Source of the DNA: Rhodanobacter sp. A1T4
GTDB taxonomy: Bacteria > Pseudomonadota > Gammaproteobacteria > Xanthomonadales > Rhodanobacteraceae
Direction of reading: 5' to 3'
DNA: 64,000 bases
Assembly (NCBI RefSeq): GCF_014207185.1
Contig: NZ_JACHCP010000006.1
Location: forward strand, 62,001 to 126,000
Both the position numbers and the translations under genes were made by a program. Positions within the stretch are counted from its first letter, which is position 1, and each line of letters opens with the position of its first letter. A model generated the notes under the pieces. That model did not search any database. It worked only from the letters and a program-made list of their open reading frames with translations, and was not told where the DNA came from. Below are positions 1 to 8,037 of the stretch, one piece after another.

Positions 1-454
1 GTCACCGGATGTGCCGTCGATCCTGGTCGAGACCGCCTTTATCAGCAATCCATCCGAGGAGCGCAAGCTGCGCGACCCCGACCATCAGGATCAACTCGCT
101 GCCGCGGTGATGAGCGGCGTCAAGAATTATTTTGAATCCACGCCCCCCCCGGGAACCTGGTTTGCGGCGCAGGCCGCACGTCGCAATGGTGGCGATCTCG
201 CATCGACCGGCGGGCCTGACAAATCGGCCATGGCACTGGCGGATGCCGATGACGATAGCGGGACCTCCCAGGCCAGCAGCGACAAGCCACGTTCGTATGT
301 CAAGGCGCGCGATATGCATCGTGTTGGCCCGGGCGAAAGCCTGCGCAGCATTGCCAACCAGTACGGCGTCAGCGTCAGCTCGCTGAAAAGCGCCAACCAG
401 ATCAGCAGCAACAGCGTGCGCGCTGGCACCATGCTGGCCATTCCGACAAGCTGA
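1..454 (+). CDS. N-acetylmuramoyl-L-alanine amidase, C-terminal part with LysM domain (5' truncated by window)
   Basis: This is the end of a periplasmic zinc amidase that cuts the MurNAc-L-Ala bond when daughter cells separate. The reading frame is open from base 2 and enters at [17 protein letters not shown], the conserved end of the Amidase_3 fold, whose glutamate is catalytic. A low-complexity Ser/Ala/Asp linker follows, then a LysM peptidoglycan-binding motif ([19 protein letters not shown], with a second half around LKSANQI). This architecture is that of AmiC/AmiB-type amidases of Xanthomonadales. It lies directly upstream of mutL, the usual amidase-mutL neighbourhood. The N-terminus and zinc ligands lie outside the window, so the exact Ami subtype cannot be told. 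Confidence 0.9.
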   Translation, partial: SPDVPSILVETAFISNPSEERKLRDPDHQDQLAAAVMSGVKNYFESTPPPGTWFAAQAARRNGGDLASTGGPDKSAMALADADDDSGTSQASSDKPRSYVKARDMHRVGPGESLRSIANQYGVSVSSLKSANQISSNSVRAGTMLAIPTS

Positions 455-546
455 AGCCGCTTCAGCGGAAGCGGGCCTTTGACCCAATAAGGTAGTAACC
501 GACGTCGCCGCTTTCATGCCGCTCGCCGCTCGCTTAAGCTTGACGG

Positions 547-2367
547 ATGTCGATCATCCGCCTGCTGCCCCCCGAACTCATCAATCAAATTGCTGCCGGT
601 GAGGTCATCGAACGGCCTTCCTCGGTGGTCAAAGAGCTGGTGGAGAACAGCCTCGATGCTGGCGCCAGCCGTATCGAAGTGGATATCGAAGCCGGCGGCT
701 CGCGGTTGATCCGGGTGCGCGATGATGGCGACGGTATCCGTGTCGACGAACTGCCGTTGGCGGTGGCGTCGCACGCGACCAGCAAGATTGGCAGTTTCGA
801 TGATCTGGAACACGTCGCCAGCATGGGCTTTCGTGGTGAGGCGCTGGCGTCCGTATCGTCGGTGTCACGTTTTGCCATGACTTCACGAGTGCGCGGACAG
901 GACGCGGCATTTCGCATCGAGGTGGATAACGGCAAGCTGCAGGCGGCACGCCCGGCACAACACCCGTCTGGCACCAGCGTCGAAGTACGTGATCTGTTCC
1001 ACAACGTGCCGGCACGGCGAAAATTTCTGCGTGCCGAGCGCACCGAGTTCGCGCATATCGACGATTTGCTGAAGTCGCTGGCACTGGCGCGCAGCAGCGT
1101 CGAATTCCGGCTCAGCCATAACGGCAAGCCGGTGCGCATCTGGAAATCCGCCGATAGTGAACAAGCCGCACTGCAGCGGGTTGCCGAAGTGCTGGGTGAC
1201 GAATTTCCAGGGCAGAGTCTGCGCATCGATCATGCAGCGGCTGGCCTGCATCTGTCTGGCTGGGTTGGTTTGCCGACCGCGTCGCGCGGTCAGGCGGACT
1301 CGCAGTATTTCTACGTCAACGGTCGGCTGGTGCGCGACCGCATCGTTGCCCACGCGGTGCGTCAGGCTTATGCCGACGTACTGTTCCACGGGCGCCACGC
1401 GGCGTTCGTGCTGTATCTCGAGCTCGATCCGGCCGGTGTGGATGTCAATGTGCATCCGGCCAAGCACGAAGTGCGCTTCCGTGAGCAGCGGCTGGTCCAT
1501 GATTTCCTTTATCGCACCCTGCACGAAGCGCTGGCGCAGACGCGGGCCGGGCAGGTGGCATCCAGTGCGCATTCGGATGACGGTGCGTTGACGATGAGCA
1601 CGTCGGTTGCCCCGCCGACCGCCTACGCTGCGCCGTCGGCGTGGTCGGGCAGTTTCAATCAGAGCCGATTGAGTCTTGGTGTGCGCGATGCACCGTTGGC
1701 GGAATATGCCGCACTGACAGGTGAGCCAGCACGGTATTCGGAGGTGGCCTACGCGCCACTGCCTGCGAACGACGACAGCGAAGCACCACCGCTCGGCTTT
1801 GCGATTGCGCAACTGAAGAACATCTATGTGCTGGCCGAGAATGCGCAGGGTCTGGTGCTGGTCGACATGCACGCGGCGCACGAGCGCATCACCTACGAGA
1901 AGCTGAAGAGTGGTCGCGCCGGTAGCAACCTGCGTTCGCAGCTGCTGTTGGTGCCGCTGAATATCGCCGTGAGCGCCAAGGAAGCCGTGGCCGCAGAGGA
2001 GCATGCCGAGGCGCTCGCCGAGTGGGGTCTGGAGTTGTCACGCAGCGGTCCGTCGGGGGTGGTGGTGCGGCGGATCCCGGCATTGCTGGAAGGTGCCGAT
2101 GTGGCACAGCTCACCCGCGACGTACTCGCCGAACTGGCCCAGCACGGCAGTTCACGCCGGTTGCAGGAATTGGAGAACGAACTGCTGTCGACCATGGCCT
2201 GCCACGGTTCCGTGCGCGCGGGCCGGCGTCTGACCATGCCTGAAATGAACGCCTTGCTGCGCGAGATGGAGGCGACCGAACGTTCGGGCCAATGTAACCA
2301 TGGTCGACCCACCTGGACGCAGCTGAGCGTGACCGAGCTTGACCGGTTGTTCATGCGAGGCCGCTGA
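547..2367 (+). CDS. mutL: DNA mismatch repair protein MutL (endonuclease type)
   Basis: MutL is the mismatch-repair matchmaker that couples MutS to downstream excision. The 606 residues start with the GHKL ATPase motifs: NSLDAGAS near 34, DDGDGI near 58, ATSKI near 78 and [14 protein letters not shown] near 95. A variable Ser/Pro linker (about 340-420) leads to the C-terminal dimerisation domain. That domain carries [12 protein letters not shown] (D440-E451), which fits the metal-binding endonuclease motif DQHA(X)2E(X)4E, plus ACHGSVR and CNHGRP (C583). MutL proteins of bacteria that lack MutH have these motifs and E. coli MutL does not, so this one is predicted to nick DNA itself. The ATG at 547 is chosen because [20 protein letters not shown] is the canonical MutL N-terminus. 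Confidence 0.97.
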   Translation: MSIIRLLPPELINQIAAGEVIERPSSVVKELVENSLDAGASRIEVDIEAGGSRLIRVRDDGDGIRVDELPLAVASHATSKIGSFDDLEHVASMGFRGEALASVSSVSRFAMTSRVRGQDAAFRIEVDNGKLQAARPAQHPSGTSVEVRDLFHNVPARRKFLRAERTEFAHIDDLLKSLALARSSVEFRLSHNGKPVRIWKSADSEQAALQRVAEVLGDEFPGQSLRIDHAAAGLHLSGWVGLPTASRGQADSQYFYVNGRLVRDRIVAHAVRQAYADVLFHGRHAAFVLYLELDPAGVDVNVHPAKHEVRFREQRLVHDFLYRTLHEALAQTRAGQVASSAHSDDGALTMSTSVAPPTAYAAPSAWSGSFNQSRLSLGVRDAPLAEYAALTGEPARYSEVAYAPLPANDDSEAPPLGFAIAQLKNIYVLAENAQGLVLVDMHAAHERITYEKLKSGRAGSNLRSQLLLVPLNIAVSAKEAVAAEEHAEALAEWGLELSRSGPSGVVVRRIPALLEGADVAQLTRDVLAELAQHGSSRRLQELENELLSTMACHGSVRAGRRLTMPEMNALLREMEATERSGQCNHGRPTWTQLSVTELDRLFMRGR

Positions 2368-2420
2368 TCGCGCGGCTTGCGCTGCGCTCAAATCGCCAGC
2401 GATACTCGGCGTTCCATCCG

Positions 2421-3362
2421 ATGCGGATTGCCCCCATGTTGCGTCACGCCCTTGTTGCCCTCGCACTGTTTTCCGGAGTTGCTGCCGTGCACGCCGAATC
2501 CCCCAATGTTCCCGATTCAACTACCGCGTACACGCAACAGATCCAGCAATTGCGTGCGGCGCGCGTTGCGCGACTGAACGCGCCCAGCGGCTGGCTCAGC
2601 CTGATCGGACTGGAGTGGCTGAAGGTTGGGGACAATCGCGTCGGCGCAGCCGCCGACAACGACATTGTGCTGAAGGCCGGGCCGGCGCATCTGGGCACGG
2701 TGACTGAGGGCAAGGACGGCAGCCTGCACATCGTGCTGGTCAAGGACAGTGGCGCCACCATCGACGGCAAGGTGGTGGCCAGCGCGGCGCTGATCGACGA
2801 CGCGCATGCCACCGGCGATACCCATCCAACGCTGGTGAGTTTTGGCAATGCCAACTTCTACGTGATCGACCGCGATGGCCGCAAGGCGCTGCGCGTGAAA
2901 GACAGCGATGCGGAGACGCGCAAGCATTTTCTCGGCCTCGACTATTTCCCGATCGATCCGTCGTGGCACATCGTGGCCGACTGGGTGCCGTTCAATCCGG
3001 CGCACAAGATGGAAATCGGTTCGGTGATCGGCACTATCGACAAGGTCGATGTGCCTGGCAAGGCGGTATTCAAGCACGACGGCCACACCTACGAGCTGAT
3101 GCCATACCAGGAGGAGCCCGGTGGCGATCTGTTCTTCGTCATCGCTGATCGCACGTCCGGCAAGGAAACCTACGGTGCTGCACGTTTCATGGACGTGCCG
3201 TTGCCGAAAGACGGCAAGGTGATCCTCGATTTCAATCTGGCCTACAACCCACCGTGCGCGTTTACGCCGTACGCCACATGTCCGCTGGCACCGCCGGAAA
3301 ATCGCCTCGATCTGCGTGTAACGGCCGGTGAGGAAAAATACCGTGGCGGCCATTCGCACTGA
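2421..3362 (+). CDS. DUF1684 domain-containing secreted protein
   Basis: This is a 313-residue protein of the DUF1684 family, whose biochemical role is unknown. An N-terminal signal peptide (MRIAPMLRHALVALALFSG, cleavage after VHA) predicts export to the periplasm. The family signature GWLSLIGLEWLKVG lies near residues 53-66. The equally typical C-terminal block NPPCAFTPYATCPLAPPENR is complete, with two conserved cysteines. The length is normal for the family. It follows mutL after 53 bases on the same strand and may be read through from it, but no functional link is known. A perfect stem-loop lies just downstream. Confidence 0.85.
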   Translation: MRIAPMLRHALVALALFSGVAAVHAESPNVPDSTTAYTQQIQQLRAARVARLNAPSGWLSLIGLEWLKVGDNRVGAAADNDIVLKAGPAHLGTVTEGKDGSLHIVLVKDSGATIDGKVVASAALIDDAHATGDTHPTLVSFGNANFYVIDRDGRKALRVKDSDAETRKHFLGLDYFPIDPSWHIVADWVPFNPAHKMEIGSVIGTIDKVDVPGKAVFKHDGHTYELMPYQEEPGGDLFFVIADRTSGKETYGAARFMDVPLPKDGKVILDFNLAYNPPCAFTPYATCPLAPPENRLDLRVTAGEEKYRGGHSH

Positions 3363-3381
3363 TTGTCGTATCGGTGATACA

Positions 3382-3407
3382 TGCTCGATGACAAAACTCA
3401 TCGAGCA
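3382..3407. repeat. Perfect 10-bp inverted repeat between the DUF1684 and YjbR genes
   Basis: TGCTCGATGA and TCATCGAGCA are exact reverse complements separated by six bases (CAAAAC). No T-run follows on either strand, so it is not a standard intrinsic terminator. It could be a protein-binding palindrome or an mRNA hairpin in the 76-base gap before the YjbR-family gene. Confidence 0.6.
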
Positions 3408-3438
3408 ACAGAAGCTCGCGCAGAATTAGGCAGACGTC

Positions 3439-3816
3439 ATGACGTCCTGGCAGGTGGCGCACGAACTCGCGTTGTCATTGCCTCATGCGGAAGAGCGCGA
3501 TCATTTCGGTAGCCCATCGTTTCGTGTCGGCGGCAAAATCTTTGCCCAGTTATCGAAGCAGTCATCCAAGCATGATCGCGAAGCGCCGCGTGCCCTCGTC
3601 AAGTTGTCCAGCGCAGACCAGGCTGCGTTGACCCTGTCCGATCCCGAGACGTTTTCGTTGGTGCCGTCTTGGGGTCAACATGGTTGGACGTATATAGAAC
3701 TTGCCACGGCCGATACGTCGATGCTGCACGATTTGCTATGGCAGTCCTGGCGACTGGTGGCTCCGAGAAAATGGATCGCTGCTCACGAAGCCCGCAATAG
3801 AGACTTCGTGCGATGA
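3439..3816 (+). CDS. MmcQ/YjbR family DNA-binding-like protein
   Basis: This is a 125-residue cytoplasmic protein of the MmcQ/YjbR family, a CyaY-like fold named for double-wing DNA-binding proteins, with no firmly assigned process. Recognisable landmarks are the start WQVAHELALSLPHAEERDHFG, the core FRVGGKIFAQL near residue 30, and the end GWTYIELATA...LLWQSWRLVAPRKW. The length matches the family. The ATG at 3439 has a weak AGG upstream. The gene ends 2 bases before the end of the convergent enoyl-CoA hydratase gene. No regulatory link to its neighbours is visible. Confidence 0.85.
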   Translation: MTSWQVAHELALSLPHAEERDHFGSPSFRVGGKIFAQLSKQSSKHDREAPRALVKLSSADQAALTLSDPETFSLVPSWGQHGWTYIELATADTSMLHDLLWQSWRLVAPRKWIAAHEARNRDFVR

Positions 3817-3817
3817 C

Positions 3818-4600
3818 TCAGCGCCCTACGAACGTGGCTTTGCGCCTCTCCAGGAATGCCGATGTGCCTTCGCGCATATCTTCCGTGGAAAACGCCAGCG
3901 CGAAGCCCTGCGTTTCGAACTCCAGCCCTTGGTCGATCGCGGCTTCTCCACCGCTGAGTACGGCGTCGAGAATGCCGGCAGCGGCCAATGGTGCAGCGTT
4001 GGCGAGTTGATCGGCCAGTGCTACAACGGCTTCATCCAGCGCGTCGGGCGCAACTACGCGGGTAACAATCCCGAGTTCATAGGCACGTTGGGCGCTGATC
4101 GTCGCGCCGGTGAGGCACAGCTCCAGTGCGGCGCCGCGGCCTGCCAGCCGTAGCAGGCGCTGGGTACCCCCGAAGCCGGGAATCAGGCCGAGATTGATTT
4201 CAGGCTGGCCAAACTTGGCTTTCTCGCTGGCTACGCGGAAATGGCAGGCCATTGCCAGCTCCATGCCGCCGCCCAGGGCAAATCCCTGGACTCGCGCGAT
4301 CACCGGCTTGCCGAGCCGCTCGATCGAGCTCATCAGACGTTGGCCGGTGCGCGAAAATGCCAGCGCCTGCGTAGGCGTGTAGCCGTTCATCTCGGCGATA
4401 TCGGCACCAGCGACAAAGGCTTTCTCACCCGCGCCAGCCAGCACGACGACTCGAACGCCATCGTCCTGCGCCGCCTGCGCAAATGCGATGGTCAGCTCAT
4501 TGAGCGTTTCGCGGTTCAGCGCATTCAGTTTGTCCGGGCGATTGACGATGATCGTATGCACAGCGCTGCGGTGAGTGATTTCCAGGTTGCGAAAGGCCAT
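3818..4600 (-). CDS. Enoyl-CoA hydratase/isomerase (crotonase) family protein
   Basis: This is a cytoplasmic crotonase-fold enzyme that hydrates or isomerises enoyl-CoA thioesters in fatty-acid or amino-acid beta-oxidation. MAFRNLEI... is followed by RPDKLNALN near residue 24, the oxyanion-hole segment AGEKAFVAGADIAEM near 60, and PVIARVQGFALGGGMELAMA near 98. The catalytic-glutamate helix is FGQPEINLGLIPGFGGTQRL near 130. These are full-length hydratase features, not the degenerate pattern of many paralogues. The ATG at 4600 is preferred over an in-frame TTG at 4621. It converges on the YjbR gene and diverges from the FKBP gene. Which acyl-CoA it uses cannot be read from the sequence. Confidence 0.9.
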   Translation of the reverse strand: MAFRNLEITHRSAVHTIIVNRPDKLNALNRETLNELTIAFAQAAQDDGVRVVVLAGAGEKAFVAGADIAEMNGYTPTQALAFSRTGQRLMSSIERLGKPVIARVQGFALGGGMELAMACHFRVASEKAKFGQPEINLGLIPGFGGTQRLLRLAGRGAALELCLTGATISAQRAYELGIVTRVVAPDALDEAVVALADQLANAAPLAAAGILDAVLSGGEAAIDQGLEFETQGFALAFSTEDMREGTSAFLERRKATFVGR

Positions 4601-4770
4601 GAGCAATCCCAATGGAGACAAAACCGTGATGTTAGCAGTGGGAACCTTTGTAACCGGGGAGGTTCTTATCCCCGAACGTTATCGCTGCACGATTGCCGCG
4701 AACCGCTTACGATGTCGCATCCAGGCTGGCTGTGATGATCAGGCTGGCCGTGACGACAGAGAAGGGCTCG

Positions 4771-5511
4771 ATGGAAAAATGCACAACACATTGGCGCTGG
4801 ATCATGCTGGGCTTGTTTCTGCTCAGCGGCTTGGCGTGCGCGCAAGGACGCCCACCCGATGCTCTGCCCGCATCAGCAAAGCTCGACAAGGCAAAGCTCT
4901 CCTACGCCATCGGCTACCAGATCGGCGACCAGTTCGCTGACGGCAAACCGGATGTGGATATTCCCACGCTGCAGCGCGCGATTCAGGATGCCTACGCCAA
5001 GCGGCATCCAGCGGTTCCGATGCAGCAGATGCATGAACAGTTGCAGTTACTCGCCCAGCAGATGCATGCGAACGCACTGACCGAATACAAACATATCGCC
5101 GAGGACAACGCGCGCAAGAGCAGTGGCTTCATGACGGCAAACGCCCAGCAGCGCGGCGTGGTGCAGCTGCCATCGGGCATCCAGTATTCGGTCATCAAGA
5201 AAGGTACCGGCACGATCAGTCCCGGAGTAACCAGCACCGTGGTGGTGAATTACCTTGGCATGCTGATCGACGGCACCGAGTTCGACAGCACCTGGGCGCA
5301 CGGTGCGCCGGCGACCATTACGGTCGACAAGATGATCCGTGGCTGGCAGGACGTGCTTCCGCGCATGCACGTCGGCGACCGCTGGAAGGTGGTTATTCCA
5401 CCGCAGCTGGCCTACGGCGAAACCGGTGCGCTACCGCGCATCGGCCCAAACGAGGCACTGGTATTCGAGATCCAGTTACTCGACATCAAGCCGCAGTCGG
5501 ATACGCCCTGA
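4771..5511 (+). CDS. Secreted FKBP-type peptidyl-prolyl cis-trans isomerase
   Basis: This is a periplasmic or envelope proline isomerase and chaperone of the FkpA/MIP type. From the ATG at 4771, preceded by AGAAGGG at good spacing, there are 246 residues. A signal peptide (WIMLGLFLLSGLACA) is followed by an N-terminal helical dimerisation domain beginning KLSYAIGYQIGDQF. The FKBP domain starts near residue 145 with VVVNYLGMLIDGTEFDSTW, MIRGWQDVLPRMHVGDRW and IPPQLAYGE...LVFEIQLLDI. LACAQ is not a good lipobox, so signal peptidase I cleavage is more likely than lipidation. In-frame ATGs at 4693 and 4735 exist but lack a Shine-Dalgarno and would precede the signal peptide. Confidence 0.9.
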   Translation: MEKCTTHWRWIMLGLFLLSGLACAQGRPPDALPASAKLDKAKLSYAIGYQIGDQFADGKPDVDIPTLQRAIQDAYAKRHPAVPMQQMHEQLQLLAQQMHANALTEYKHIAEDNARKSSGFMTANAQQRGVVQLPSGIQYSVIKKGTGTISPGVTSTVVVNYLGMLIDGTEFDSTWAHGAPATITVDKMIRGWQDVLPRMHVGDRWKVVIPPQLAYGETGALPRIGPNEALVFEIQLLDIKPQSDTP

Positions 5512-5541
5512 TTCGGGTCACCATGGCTATGTTGTGAGCTG

Positions 5542-6378
5542 ATGAACAGCGCCGCTGGTGGTAGCATGAAGGCGATGTCCAACGCCTACAAACTCCTCTC
5601 GGCAGCCCCGCTTACTCCTTGCATCGGTTTCTGCCGACTGGACGGTCGTGGTCTGTGCGTTGGCTGCCAGCGAACGGGTGAGGAAATCGGTCGCTGGGCT
5701 CACATGAGCGACAGCGAGCGACTGTTCTACATGCGCGATGTTCTTCCCACGCGGCAGACAACGGCGATGAAAGATGATGCCCTGGCGCCTCTGCTGGCCG
5801 CGTTGCATCCGCTGTCCTTGCCGCCGACCGCGCCGGGTTGGAATCACGACGACATGACCGCGTTGCTCGGTACGACGATACGCCAGCCAGCTGCCGTTCT
5901 GGTCGGATTTCGCGAAGGTGTGCAGCCCCGGCTCGTGCTGACGGTGCGTACCGATCATCTGCAATCGCACGCCGGCCAGGTAGCGTTTCCAGGTGGTCGC
6001 AGTGATCCGGAAGATGGCAGCGCCATCATCACTGCATTGCGTGAAAGCGAGGAAGAGATCGGTCTCGCCCGCGCCTTGGTCACCCCATTGGGTTATCTCG
6101 ATTGTTTCGAGACGATCAGTGGCTATGTCATCACGCCAGTGGTGGCGCGCATTGCGGCCGACGCGCAACTGCATCCGGCACCGGATGAAGTGGCCGAAGT
6201 ATTCGAGGTGCCGCTCGCCTTCCTGCTGGAGCCATCCAACCTGCGCCGTTATACGATGGAGTTTCGTGGCCATCGACGTCCGATGGTCGAGTTTGTGTAC
6301 GGCGGCCATCGCATCTGGGGTGCCACCGCATCCATGTTGCTTAACCTGCTGCAGCGAATGGGTATGGCACACGCATGA
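5542..6378 (+). CDS. DUF1289-NUDIX fusion: CoA pyrophosphatase-type hydrolase with N-terminal Cys-rich domain
   Basis: The 278-residue protein has two parts. Residues about 22-60 match DUF1289: PCIGFCRLDGRGLCVGCQRT, four cysteines in a small metal- or Fe-S-like knuckle, then EEIGRWAHMSDSERL. Residues about 75-270 are a NUDIX hydrolase of the CoA pyrophosphatase group. That part has the UPF0035 segment (SHAGQVAFPGG) immediately before a NUDIX box with RESEEEIGL, so it probably cuts coenzyme A or its thioesters to 4'-phosphopantetheine and 3',5'-ADP. Both domains are usually separate proteins. The stop overlaps the next gene's ATG (ATGA at 6375), which suggests translational coupling to the sulfurtransferase. 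In-frame ATGs at 5566 and 5575 are alternative starts. A separate start at M76 would make a NUDIX-only product. Confidence 0.85.
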   Translation: MNSAAGGSMKAMSNAYKLLSAAPLTPCIGFCRLDGRGLCVGCQRTGEEIGRWAHMSDSERLFYMRDVLPTRQTTAMKDDALAPLLAALHPLSLPPTAPGWNHDDMTALLGTTIRQPAAVLVGFREGVQPRLVLTVRTDHLQSHAGQVAFPGGRSDPEDGSAIITALRESEEEIGLARALVTPLGYLDCFETISGYVITPVVARIAADAQLHPAPDEVAEVFEVPLAFLLEPSNLRRYTMEFRGHRRPMVEFVYGGHRIWGATASMLLNLLQRMGMAHA

Positions 6379-7229
6379 GCCTACAGACCACGCTGATCGA
6401 TGCAGAGAGTCTCTCCAGACTTGCGCCGCACGGTGTACTTATCGTCGATTGCCGCTTCGATCTTGCCGATCCCGCCAAGGGTGAGCGTGAATATCTGGAC
6501 GGTCATATCCCCGGCGCCGTTTACGCCAGCCTCGATCGCGATCTGTCCGATCTTTCGCGTCAGGTCGAGGGTCTGGGGCGGCATCCGCTGCCGCTGGAGT
6601 CCGCGCTAAGCCAGGTATTTTCGCGCTGGGGTTGGCAGGCTGGCTTGCAGGTTGTCAGTTACGACGTGGCCGGTGGTGCGCTGGCTGCTGCCCGGCTGTG
6701 GTGGTTGCTGCGTCTGGTCGGTGAAAAAAACGTCGCTGTGCTCGATGGTGGCTATGCCGCCTGGCAGGCTGCCGGTTTGCCGATCGAAAAAGGCGTAGCC
6801 GCGGCACGAACTGCCAGCGAGGTATCGCTGCGGTTCGACGCGAGCCTGTTGCTGGATCACACGCGGTTGCCCGATGCGGTCGCCAAGGGCGCATTGCTCG
6901 ATGCCCGTGCCGCGCCGCGCTACCGTGGTGATGTCGAGCCGCTGGATCGCGTCGGTGGTCATGTGCCCGGCGCGTTGAACCGCCCGTTTGGCGACAACCT
7001 GGACAGCGACGGCCGATTCAAATCGGCGGCCCAGCTGCGCGATGAATTTGTCGCCGTACTGGGCTCGTCGACCGACCCGTTGAACGTCGTGCACATGTGC
7101 GGTTCGGGCGTGACTGCCTGTCACAACCTGCTGGCAATGGAGCATGCCGGTCTGCATGGCTCGCGGCTCTATCCGCCATCGTGGAGCGGCTGGATCAGTG
7201 ATCCAGCCCGACCAGTGGCGAAAGGTTGA
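6375..7229 (+). CDS. sseA: Sulfurtransferase (3-mercaptopyruvate/thiosulfate type, tandem rhodanese)
   Basis: This is a cytoplasmic sulfurtransferase that moves a sulfane sulfur from 3-mercaptopyruvate or thiosulfate to acceptors such as cyanide or thiols. Its 284 residues hold two rhodanese domains. The first is inactive (VLIVDCRFDLADPAKG, then YLDGHIPGAVYASLDRDLS). The second carries the active loop CGSGVTACHN near residue 240. CGSGVTA is the mercaptopyruvate-type loop, as opposed to CRxG(K/T) of thiosulfate rhodaneses. The end PSWSGWISDPARPV is typical of SseA. It overlaps the DUF1289-NUDIX stop by four bases and is probably co-transcribed with it. The substrate preference is inferred from the loop only. 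Confidence 0.88.
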   Translation: MSLQTTLIDAESLSRLAPHGVLIVDCRFDLADPAKGEREYLDGHIPGAVYASLDRDLSDLSRQVEGLGRHPLPLESALSQVFSRWGWQAGLQVVSYDVAGGALAAARLWWLLRLVGEKNVAVLDGGYAAWQAAGLPIEKGVAAARTASEVSLRFDASLLLDHTRLPDAVAKGALLDARAAPRYRGDVEPLDRVGGHVPGALNRPFGDNLDSDGRFKSAAQLRDEFVAVLGSSTDPLNVVHMCGSGVTACHNLLAMEHAGLHGSRLYPPSWSGWISDPARPVAKG

Positions 7230-7244
7230 GCGGGTAACTTCGCC

Positions 7245-8015
7245 TCAGCTTTTGCTCTTCAGTCGTGCCACCAACTGCTGCAGTACGGCCTGTGTTTGTG
7301 GACGGAAGAAGCCTTCGATAAAACCGTCCAGCGGCAGTGCATCAGGGTTGGCATAGGTCGTGAGAAGATCGGCACGGGCGATAGCGCGAGTGGCGAGCAT
7401 CGCTTCTGACGGCAGGGCGAGCAGTTCGTTCAACCAGTGGAGCGCACGCACAGTGACTTGGTCCACGCCGGTCGTTTCGTCGACAAAGCCGCAGGCTAGC
7501 GCCTCGGCAGCATCGATCATCGCCCCTGAAACCAGCAGCCGCTCGGCCCGGTAGGCGCCGACGACACGGCGCAGCGCCATCTGGATGTTTTCGGGCACGG
7601 GCAAGCCCACGCGCACTTCGTTGAGGCCGATCTTGAACGGGCCTTCCGCCATCACTCGGTAATCGCAGAACAGAGAAAGCACCGCGCCGCCCGCCGGACT
7701 GTGCCCGGTGATGGATGCCGCGACCGGTACCGGTGAGCGCGCGAGTACAGCGCAGACCGCAAAGAATTCCCGCCAGAATTCGTGCACGCCGGCGCGGTCA
7801 ATACCAAGCAGCGAAGGCACGTCGGCGCCAGCGGAGAACATTCCCGGTGCGCCCGACAGCACGATACCGCGTGCGCCTTTGGCAATGCTCTCATCGACGG
7901 CCGCATGCAGCGCGCGCAGCATGTCCAGATTCAGCGCATTGACCGGCGGCCGGGCCATCTGGATTTCGCTGATGATGCCGCCTGCCGTGGCGTCGTGAGA
8001 GATCAGGTTGAGCAT
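7245..8015 (-). CDS. Enoyl-CoA hydratase/isomerase family protein (second copy)
   Basis: This is a crotonase-superfamily protein of 256 residues from the ATG at 8015, which has AGGAG eight bases upstream; an in-frame TTG lies at 8021. It shows RPPVNALNLDMLRAL near residue 22, an oxyanion-hole block GAPGMFSAGADVPSLLG near 57 and PVAASITGHSPAGGAVLSLFCDYR near 95. The helix that holds catalytic glutamate in true hydratases reads KIGLNEVRVGLPVPENI here. It is distant from the copy at 3818-4600 and is not a recent duplicate. It may be an isomerase or a beta-oxidation accessory. It converges on the sulfurtransferase gene. Confidence 0.87.
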   Translation of the reverse strand: MLNLISHDATAGGIISEIQMARPPVNALNLDMLRALHAAVDESIAKGARGIVLSGAPGMFSAGADVPSLLGIDRAGVHEFWREFFAVCAVLARSPVPVAASITGHSPAGGAVLSLFCDYRVMAEGPFKIGLNEVRVGLPVPENIQMALRRVVGAYRAERLLVSGAMIDAAEALACGFVDETTGVDQVTVRALHWLNELLALPSEAMLATRAIARADLLTTYANPDALPLDGFIEGFFRPQTQAVLQQLVARLKSKS

Positions 8016-8037
8016 GGCCAACTCCTAAGGTGATTGC

